From an uncultured Clostridia bacterium (GTDB lineage Bacteria > Bacillota > Clostridia > Christensenellales > UBA1242), in contig CAKVMJ010000019.1 of NCBI GenBank assembly GCA_934772445.1, forward strand, positions 1-26,620: a DNA stretch of 26,620 bases, written 5' to 3'. The notes beneath the pieces were generated by a model. The model searched no databases, was not told where the DNA came from, and saw only the letters and a program-made list of their open reading frames with translations. Below are positions 21,757-26,620 of the stretch, one piece after another; position 1 is the stretch's first letter, and each line of letters starts with the position of its first letter. The position numbers and the translations under genes were made by a program.

Positions 21757-23733
21757 AAAGAAGTCTTGACGAGGTTCTAGGAACATAGGCTTGTGATGCT
21801 CAGGATTCTCAATAAACTTGTAAATCGGCTCATCAATAGTTTCCCAAGAGAAAATATCCTCACTCACACCAAACGCCTTTGCTAAATTCTCAGTATCTAA
21901 AGGTGCAATAGGGTGTAGAAGCACCATCGCAACTTTCGCCATATATAACCCATTTATAAGTGCTTGCTTAACAGATAAACGCTCTTCATCATTGGTTACT
22001 TCTTTTATCTCCTTGGATAAATACTTGTTTAGGTTACGAATATAAGTGTCGTACTCGTAAATAACCATATGGAATTTTTGCTCATACATTAATTTTTCAA
22101 TTTTTAATATAGTTAAAGTGGCTTCTTTTATAAAAGATTCTTCCACTTCGCCATAAGGCATATATCCATCAAATTCTTTTTGCCAAGTGTAGAATAAAGT
22201 TCTAAGCGCACGGTTGTAAACATTTGTAAGTAGGGTATATTCTTTTGTTACAGGGTCTATATCTTCTGGCTTTGCATCAGGATTGAATGGCTTTGCCATA
22301 AATGATGCGTTGTTGTTTCCAACATTCATTGCAAGCATATGGAAACGCAATTGGTCTGGAGTGTAGTAGTTTAATAAGTCGTTCGCCATTGGTGGCTTGA
22401 TTTCAGAACTAGAACTTGCTTTCTTTCCAAGGAATAATGAATGCTTGTTCGCAACCATTGTTGTGATAGCTAAATCATCTTTTCCAATCTCAATGCTTGG
22501 CTTGTGGTCTTGTAGATTTAACCAAATCGCATTTTGCGCTGGGCCATAGAAATATATGTTGTCCTCACCAATGAATTGGTAAATGCTTGTATCTGTTCCG
22601 CACCAGTATTTCTTCCATTCGCTATCATCTTTTCCAATCTTTTTAAGGTATGTTTTGGTAAACGAAATTGGTGCCCAAAGGCTTTCAGGCCAAACCCAGA
22701 AAGTTAAATCTTTGTAACCATCTTTGTCTGGAACAGGCACACCCCAGCTAATGTTTCCGCTTAGCCTAAATGGTACTAATGTTTTGCCGGTTCTGAACCT
22801 GATGTTGTTGTCGTTTAAAATCTCGCAAGCCTGCTCACGGTCGGATAACTTCTCAAATATAATTGTGAACGAGTTCTTGTTGTCATCAATCAATTCGTAT
22901 TTTGGTAGAGTTGCGATTGATAAAACTTTCTCTTTGTATTCTTGCTTAATATATATCTCTGGTTTTTTTAAAAACTCACGCATTTCCTTGATTGCATAAG
23001 AACGAGTTGATGTGTTCTTCTCTAAATACGCTAACCAATCTTTTAATAAATCTACATTGTCGTTTAGGTTGAAATACCAATTTCCGATTGCTTTTAATGT
23101 TGGAGTTGTGCCAGATAGTGAAGAAATGGGATTGATTAAATCCTTAGGCATATATTGATGTCCTAAATCACATTCATCAGCATAAGCTTTTTCACTTTGG
23201 CAATTTTCAAATGGGCATTTTCCTATAACTTGTCTTCCGTTTAAGAAGGTTTTCTTTTCTTCATCGTAAAATTGTAATGTTTCAAGCTTGGATAACGCAT
23301 TGTTTGTATATAATTTGTTGAAAATTTCAGCACTAAGTTCTTCGTGAATAGGTTTAGCATCTCCAACAGCACTCGCACCATAGAAATTATAACTTAGATT
23401 ATATTTCTTGGTGGTTTCAAACTGCTCAAGATGATTGTGTTTAACCCATTCTTCCATTGTTAAAGTGGTTTTACCGCTCTCAACTAATTTACGGTAACTC
23501 TCCATAATAGGTGAACCATAACAATCTGTGCCAGATACAAATACAACATTGTCCTTGCCAATTCTATCTCGCAAAAACCTAGCCATAAAGTCTGCGTGAA
23601 GCATTGTGGAAACATGACCAAAATGCATTAGCTTGTTGCCATAAGGCATACCAGCTGTAACCACTGCTTTGCTTTTAAACTTTGGTCTAAATTCAATCAT
23701 TCTCTTTAATCTTTCATCGCCAAAATCTCTCAT
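21739..23733 (-). CDS. metG: Methionyl-tRNA synthetase-like class I enzyme
   Basis: This 664-aa class I synthetase is closest to MetRS, which charges tRNA-Met. The HIGH-type motif appears as KLMHFGHVS after TAGMPYGN, followed by FVSGTDCYGSPI, a zinc knuckle GKCPFENCQSEKAYADECDLGHQY near 175-195, WVWPESLWAPISF, and QFIGEDNIYFYGPAQNAIWL. The KMSKS loop reads LGKKASSSS: the second, catalytic-type Lys is Ser. The C-terminal anticodon-binding helices end in a HPIAPLDTENLAKAFG block; there is no tRNA-binding extension. The unusual loops suggest a diverged or second MetRS. ATG follows AAGGAATGAAAGATT. The last codons fall in the hairpin array. No T-box precedes it. Confidence 0.85.
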   Translation of the reverse strand: MRDFGDERLKRMIEFRPKFKSKAVVTAGMPYGNKLMHFGHVSTMLHADFMARFLRDRIGKDNVVFVSGTDCYGSPIMESYRKLVESGKTTLTMEEWVKHNHLEQFETTKKYNLSYNFYGASAVGDAKPIHEELSAEIFNKLYTNNALSKLETLQFYDEEKKTFLNGRQVIGKCPFENCQSEKAYADECDLGHQYMPKDLINPISSLSGTTPTLKAIGNWYFNLNDNVDLLKDWLAYLEKNTSTRSYAIKEMREFLKKPEIYIKQEYKEKVLSIATLPKYELIDDNKNSFTIIFEKLSDREQACEILNDNNIRFRTGKTLVPFRLSGNISWGVPVPDKDGYKDLTFWVWPESLWAPISFTKTYLKKIGKDDSEWKKYWCGTDTSIYQFIGEDNIYFYGPAQNAIWLNLQDHKPSIEIGKDDLAITTMVANKHSLFLGKKASSSSEIKPPMANDLLNYYTPDQLRFHMLAMNVGNNNASFMAKPFNPDAKPEDIDPVTKEYTLLTNVYNRALRTLFYTWQKEFDGYMPYGEVEESFIKEATLTILKIEKLMYEQKFHMVIYEYDTYIRNLNKYLSKEIKEVTNDEERLSVKQALINGLYMAKVAMVLLHPIAPLDTENLAKAFGVSEDIFSWETIDEPIYKFIENPEHHKPMFLEPRQDFFKTSLN

Positions 23734-23768
23734 AATCTTTCATTCCTTAAAATAATTTTCGATGAAAA

Positions 23769-23806
23769 ATTATACCAAAAAAAATTGAATATGTAAATAT
23801 ATTCAA
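23769..23806 (-). promoter_or_regulatory. metG promoter with palindrome over the -35
   Basis: Minus strand: TTTACA (23792-23797), 17 bp, and an extended TGGTATAAT (-10 at 23769-23774). A perfect 8-bp inverted repeat TTGAATAT/ATATTCAA with a 6-bp gap (23785-23806) is centred on the -35, a plausible repressor site. Confidence 0.65.
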
Positions 23807-23818
23807 CCTTTAATCAAA

Positions 23819-24025
23819 TTATTTTTTTATAAATTCTTTGCCTGTTATTAAATAATCTATAGAAACATTAAAATATTTGCTCATGTCTATTAATAAATCT
23901 AGGCTTGGTTCTCGTTTTCCGTTTTCATAGTGAGATAAAGCCTCTCTTGAAATATGTAAATCAAGAGCAACTTTTTGTTGGTTTAAATTTTTCTTTTTCC
24001 GTATTTCTTTCAAACCTATCAACAC
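23819..24025 (-). CDS. Xre-family HTH repressor
   Basis: This 68-aa protein is a single Cro/CI-type helix-turn-helix domain: GLKEIRKKKNLNQQKVALDL, HISREALSHYENGKREPSLDLLIDMSKYFNVSIDYLITG. Helices 2 and 3 (QQKVALDLHISREALSHYE) are fully conserved with the family. There is no effector domain. GTG 24025 is chosen because AAGAGG lies 6 bp upstream and the family begins a few residues before LKEIRKKK; a TTG at 24052 would start inside the promoter region. Transcribed away from a membrane-protein gene across two matched operators, it is probably an autoregulator that also controls that neighbour. Confidence 0.88.
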   Translation of the reverse strand: MLIGLKEIRKKKNLNQQKVALDLHISREALSHYENGKREPSLDLLIDMSKYFNVSIDYLITGKEFIKK

Positions 24026-24045
24026 TATTATCCTCTTAAATATTG

Positions 24046-24074
24046 TTGACAATAGTGTAACATTTTGTTACAAT
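24046..24074 (+). promoter_or_regulatory. Promoter of the 24113 membrane-protein gene
   Basis: TTGACA (24046-24051), exactly 17 bp, then TACAAT (24069-24074). Operator 1 covers the spacer and -10, and operator 2 covers the early transcribed region, so bound repressor would block it. A weaker minus-strand promoter (TTTATT, 17 bp, TATTGT) overlaps the same operator. Confidence 0.8.
24056..24072. promoter_or_regulatory. Operator 1 of the divergent switch
   Basis: TGTAAC-ATTTT-GTTACA is a perfect 17-bp dyad with 6-bp half-sites. It overlaps the plus-strand spacer and -10 and lies between the divergent genes. Confidence 0.8.
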
Positions 24075-24079
24075 AAAAA

Positions 24080-24096
24080 TGTTACATTTTGTAACA
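24080..24096. promoter_or_regulatory. Operator 2 of the divergent switch
   Basis: TGTTAC-ATTTT-GTAACA is a second perfect 17-bp dyad with the same central ATTTT as operator 1 and half-sites differing by an A/T swap. Its centre is 24 bp from that of operator 1, a spacing that could allow two dimers to bind cooperatively. Confidence 0.8.
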
Positions 24097-24112
24097 TAAG
24101 GGAGAATGTATA

Positions 24113-24790
24113 ATGGATATGCAAAATAAGAATAAAAAAATATTGGATAGAACTGATAGACTTACGATTGTGTTGATGTTATCTTTTATCAATCTTTTGT
24201 TATTTATTTTATATTTCAAAGATTTAGCATCTTTGGGAGTTTTTTCAAGAAGTATTGGTGAATTGAATGGTGCTTCTCTATCTTATGTTTTGGGAATAGT
24301 ATATGGAATTTTTGCAATTGTTTTGTATATAGTATCATTTTGGGGTATAGTGCCTAAATATGAAAGATTTACAAGTGCAGTTATTACAATTTGTATGATT
24401 TTGATAGCTTGTTTAATTCTTACTTATTCGATTGTAACTCTTAAATCAAATGGTAGTCTGTCGGTGGCAAATTCAGGTGAAGATTCGATTGATTCAATTG
24501 CAAATTTAATTGGTGTGGTAGTGTTGGTTGAGTTGATATTTCCAGTATTAATTACAATAGTAAATGCAGTGCTTATAAAGAATGTGGGAGAATCTTATTC
24601 TATTAATGATAAAGATTCTCAAATTGAAAATAAGCCACAAGCAGAGAATGGAAAGTTTCTGCAAGATGCTTATGAAAAAGAAATTTTATCAAAGCTTGAA
24701 AAAGTAAGGTATGAACTAAGAATTAAAGAACTGGAAAAAGAATATACGAACTTGCAGAGTCAGTTGAAAAATAGCGATAAAGACAAATAA
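24113..24790 (+). CDS. Four-helix membrane protein with C-terminal coiled coil
   Basis: I do not recognise the family of this 225-aa protein. Four hydrophobic segments are visible: about residues 18-36 (TIVLMLSFINLLLFILYF), 57-78 (YVLGIVYGIFAIVLYIVSFW), 87-108 (AVITICMILIACLILTYSIV) and 130-153 (IGVVVLVELIFPVLITIVNAVL). The C-terminal 45 residues form a charged coiled coil (KEILSKLEKVRYELRIKELEKEYTNLQSQL) in the cytoplasm. It is divergent from an Xre regulator and transcribed from a promoter overlapped by two repressor operators, so it is the likely regulated target. The start ATG follows GGGAGAATGTATA. Confidence 0.72.
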   Translation: MDMQNKNKKILDRTDRLTIVLMLSFINLLLFILYFKDLASLGVFSRSIGELNGASLSYVLGIVYGIFAIVLYIVSFWGIVPKYERFTSAVITICMILIACLILTYSIVTLKSNGSLSVANSGEDSIDSIANLIGVVVLVELIFPVLITIVNAVLIKNVGESYSINDKDSQIENKPQAENGKFLQDAYEKEILSKLEKVRYELRIKELEKEYTNLQSQLKNSDKDK

Positions 24791-24796
24791 TGCATT

Positions 24797-24830
24797 AAAG
24801 TCAAATCTATATGGTTTGACTTTTTGTTTT
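24797..24830 (+). terminator. Terminator of the regulated membrane-protein gene
   Basis: AAAGTCAAA (24797-24805) pairs with TTTGACTTT (24815-24823), followed by T-rich TTGTTTT. It is close behind the stop codon of the 24113 gene. Confidence 0.75.
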
Positions 24831-25010
24831 AATAAAAAAATTATTTTTTTCTTTAGTAAAATAGAAATTGTGTGGTTTTTTAAAAATAATTGCGTTATTT
24901 TAAAATTTATATAAAACAAGCCAAAATTGATAAAATATCTCTATAATTGTAATTTTATTTTGTTTAATTAAAATTTTGTGCAATAATAATAAGAGAAGGG
25001 GAGGAGAAAA

Positions 25011-25736
25011 ATGGAAATTAACACATATATTTTTATTGCGTGTGTTGTGGTTTGCGTGGCGCTTGCGGTGTTGTTCATTGTTATTAGAGCAAAGAATGGT
25101 GCGTGCGTTAGATGTGTTATGGCAAAAACAATCGCAAGCTTTGCCTTTGTTATGACTGGTGCTTATGCCTTAACTGGTTTTGCTTCAAATATGGGCAATT
25201 TTATATTCATATTGCTTGGTTTGATTTGCGGACTTGTTGGGGATATATTGCTGGAATTAAAGGTTGTTTATAAAGATGATGCAAATATTTATTTGCCTTA
25301 TGGAATGTTGGCATTTGGTTTGGGTCATATTTTATATTTCACCGCAATAAACTTGATTTTAGATACACAAAATATTGAAACAACAGTTCCTTTCATAATC
25401 GCAGTGGGAATTGCTTGTGTTGGTACAATTCTAATTATTGCGTTATCTAAAAAGGTTATGAAATTGGATTTTGGTGAATTTTTTGTTCATAGCGCTATAT
25501 ACACATTTATTTTAATTTTCGTAACAGCATTTGCAATAATCTTAAGCTTTAGTATGCCAAGCTTATTTATAATGGCTGGTGGATTATTGGCAATTTTGAT
25601 TTCCGATATGGTTTTATCTATGCAATATTTTGGCGGGAAAGAAGATAGCAAATTATTGCACATTCTAAACCATAGTATCTACTATTTAGGTCAGATACTT
25701 ATTGCTGTATTTATTTTTTGCTATGCAATAATCTAG
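25011..25736 (+). CDS. YhhN-family (lysoplasmalogenase-like) membrane protein
   Basis: This 241-aa protein has about eight hydrophobic helices and the YhhN/TMEM86 landmarks: GLICGLVGDILLEL with the conserved Gly-Asp, YGMLAFGLGHILYFTA with the GH pair, LLAILISDMVLSM with the Ser-Asp, and a terminal HSIYYLGQILIA. Family members hydrolyse the vinyl-ether bond of lysoplasmalogens. Plasmalogens occur in anaerobic bacteria, so the function fits the suggested host. The helix count and these polar pairs carry the assignment. Ribosome site GGGGAGGAG is strong. It is followed after 35 bp by a small membrane protein, likely in one transcript ending at 26400. Confidence 0.8.
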   Translation: MEINTYIFIACVVVCVALAVLFIVIRAKNGACVRCVMAKTIASFAFVMTGAYALTGFASNMGNFIFILLGLICGLVGDILLELKVVYKDDANIYLPYGMLAFGLGHILYFTAINLILDTQNIETTVPFIIAVGIACVGTILIIALSKKVMKLDFGEFFVHSAIYTFILIFVTAFAIILSFSMPSLFIMAGGLLAILISDMVLSMQYFGGKEDSKLLHILNHSIYYLGQILIAVFIFCYAII

Positions 25737-25771
25737 CAAAATGTAAATAAATCTATAAAGGAGGAGAATTT

Positions 25772-26320
25772 ATGGCAAAAAGAAGAAGTGATAATTCAAG
25801 ATTGGTTATGGATATTATCTTAATCTTATTAGCAGTTGTAACATTATTAACATTGTTTATTCCAATGCTAAAATATAATGGTTCATCTGTCGTTGGTTCA
25901 TCAACAACTAATATGGTTGGTACAGATAACATTGGAAGTATTTTCGCAGCTAATGGCAGAGATTTAACTGCTGGTGGAAATATTCTTTATAACCTTCTTC
26001 AAGGCGATGATTCAGCTTTCGTTGCTGGTGCTTATGGTTGGTGCTATTTCATCACAATGATTGCTGCTGCAGGTTGCTTGGTATTTAGCTTATTAGATAT
26101 GTTACATATCCGTTTAGGTTTATTCAACAAAATCTGTGCATTGGCATTAGGTCTTGGTTCTTTAGTAACTATGATATTTGGTTTCATTGTTCCAGGAAAA
26201 ATGGCATCACTATCTTTGGGTTCGCTTGCAAATATTAGCGGAAGCGTGGCATTTGGTTTATTTCTATTGCTTGCTGGTCTTGTTTATGCAGGCTTATATC
26301 TATTCCAAGATAGAAAATAG
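25772..26320 (+). CDS. Four-helix membrane protein of unknown function
   Basis: This 182-aa protein has a basic N terminus (MAKRRSDNSR), helix 1 at about 12-32 (VMDIILILLAVVTLLTLFIPML), a Gly/Ser/Asn-rich outer loop (about 35-80), and three further helices near 86-106, 117-140 and 150-178, ending in FQDRK. I recognise no family. The helix-long loop-three-helix pattern resembles small Firmicutes membrane proteins of unknown role. It starts at ATG after GGAGGAGAATTT, 35 bp behind the YhhN gene, and a strong terminator follows, so the two genes probably form an operon and may share a lipid-related role. Confidence 0.72.
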   Translation: MAKRRSDNSRLVMDIILILLAVVTLLTLFIPMLKYNGSSVVGSSTTNMVGTDNIGSIFAANGRDLTAGGNILYNLLQGDDSAFVAGAYGWCYFITMIAAAGCLVFSLLDMLHIRLGLFNKICALALGLGSLVTMIFGFIVPGKMASLSLGSLANISGSVAFGLFLLLAGLVYAGLYLFQDRK

Positions 26321-26321
26321 A

Positions 26322-26400
26322 TTGAATTTCAGTTTCTCTAAACTTAGAGGAACTGTTTTTCAAATATCCACATTTTCATGTTAAATGTGGATATTTTTTT
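26322..26400 (+). terminator. Double hairpin ending the YhhN operon
   Basis: A first imperfect hairpin (CAGTT-CTCT...AGAG-AACTG, 26329-26355) is followed by a perfect 12-bp stem ATATCCACATTT/AAATGTGGATAT (26364-26375 with 26383-26394) and a run of seven T. The second is the efficient terminator. Confidence 0.85.
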
Positions 26401-26473
26401 ATTAAACACACGCAAATATAGCAAATGTATATGCATTTTAAATATATTACCGAAATAAAAGGAAATAAAACTC

Positions 26474-26502
26474 TTGCAATTGGTAAAAAAATATGGTATA
26501 AT
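26474..26502 (+). promoter_or_regulatory. rpsF promoter
   Basis: TTGCAA (26474-26479), exactly 17 bp, and an extended TGGTATAAT (-10 at 26497-26502). The transcript would start near 26509, giving a structured leader of about 67 bases. Confidence 0.85.
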
Positions 26503-26508
26503 CCCTTC

Positions 26509-26563
26509 CGATAATGAAAATTATCTGCTTGGTTTGGAAAAATCCAAACCCGATTAAGACCAT
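26509..26563 (+). promoter_or_regulatory. S6:S18-type autoregulatory mRNA leader
   Basis: A GATAAT/ATTATC hairpin (26510-26525) and a second stem GGTTTGGA/TCCAAACC (26531-26550), closed by CTT/AAG around a bulge that presents CCGATT, lie between the promoter and the ribosome site. An unpaired CCG beside such a stem is the feature bound by the S6:S18 protein pair in known rpsF leaders, so this leader likely lets excess S6:S18 repress its own operon. Confidence 0.6.
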
Positions 26564-26575
26564 AAGGAGGTAAAT

Positions 26576-26620
26576 ATGAATAGATACGAGCTTTTAACTA
26601 TTTTCGCTAATAACATTACT
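26576..26620 (+). CDS. rpsF: Ribosomal protein S6, first 15 codons
   Basis: The visible MNRYELLTIFANNIT matches the opening strand of ribosomal protein S6, part of the small-subunit platform beside S18. It follows a strong AAGGAGG site and the S6:S18-like leader, and it runs off the window end. In related genomes ssb and rpsR follow it; they would lie outside. Confidence 0.72.
   Translation, partial: MNRYELLTIFANNIT

Noticed and set aside
23734..23818. T-box riboswitch in front of metG
   Set aside because: The leader is only about 30 bases and contains no GGTGG-type T-box or specifier stem.
1..26620. Mycoplasma-type genetic code
   Set aside because: TGA serves as the natural stop of the winged-helix gene at 7970-7972, and Trp is encoded by TGG throughout.
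1..26620. tRNA or rRNA genes
   Set aside because: Gaps were scanned by eye for the T-loop GGTTCRA pattern and conserved rRNA segments; none was found. A tRNAscan run would be more sensitive.

Overview
The window is strongly AT-rich (estimated by eye, about 70% A+T) and reads as a low-GC Gram-positive, Clostridia-like bacterium, possibly an uncultured gut lineage. The grounds are purine-rich AGGAGG-type ribosome sites, TTGACA/TATAAT promoters, lipoproteins with LTAC lipoboxes, and TGA used as a stop, which argues against a Mycoplasma code. No rRNA or tRNA gene was found.

Left part (1-3380): the end of a tyrosine recombinase cut by the window edge, then mobile-element cargo on the same strand: a DUF4417 protein, an HNH-type protein, a 96-aa protein resembling a polymorphic-toxin type 24 domain, and a zinc-ribbon protein that may be its partner. 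It closes with three ATGTACCT repeats and a strong terminator. Positions 3540-3805 look like a stand-alone non-coding RNA gene with its own promoter and terminator. A 975-aa Ig-like surface lipoprotein follows (4076-7003).

Accessory island (7280-13460): a hairpin-rich non-coding stretch leads into a tight run of a winged-helix regulator, a zinc-finger protein, a GIY-YIG nuclease, a DUF1810 protein and a DUF4268-like protein. Then come a decayed radical-SAM fragment, a HelD-type ATPase, a nucleoside deoxyribosyltransferase-like protein and a frameshifted flavoprotein remnant. Two gene remnants within 3 kb mark this as a region of turnover.

Middle (13600-19460): an unrecognised 725-aa protein on the minus strand, divergent from an Ogt-type alkyltransferase; a DUF362 protein; a small FtsK-gamma-like winged helix; and a minus-strand operon joining a zeta-toxin-like kinase to a PHP phosphoesterase.

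Right part (19900-26620): a lipoprotein with an RsgI-like extracytoplasmic domain and a helical tail; a small hydrophobic protein with a palindrome inside its promoter; an array of about 80-bp units with compensatory changes in their stems, reaching into the end of an atypical methionyl-tRNA synthetase gene; a divergent Xre repressor/membrane-protein switch with two clear operators; a YhhN (lysoplasmalogenase-like) membrane protein paired with a four-helix membrane protein; and the S6:S18-type leader and first codons of rpsF at the edge.

The strongest candidates for something undescribed are the hairpin array behind metG (21409-21756), the candidate RNA gene at 3574-3805, the zeta-kinase/PHP pair, and the RsgI-like lipoprotein without a visible sigma factor.
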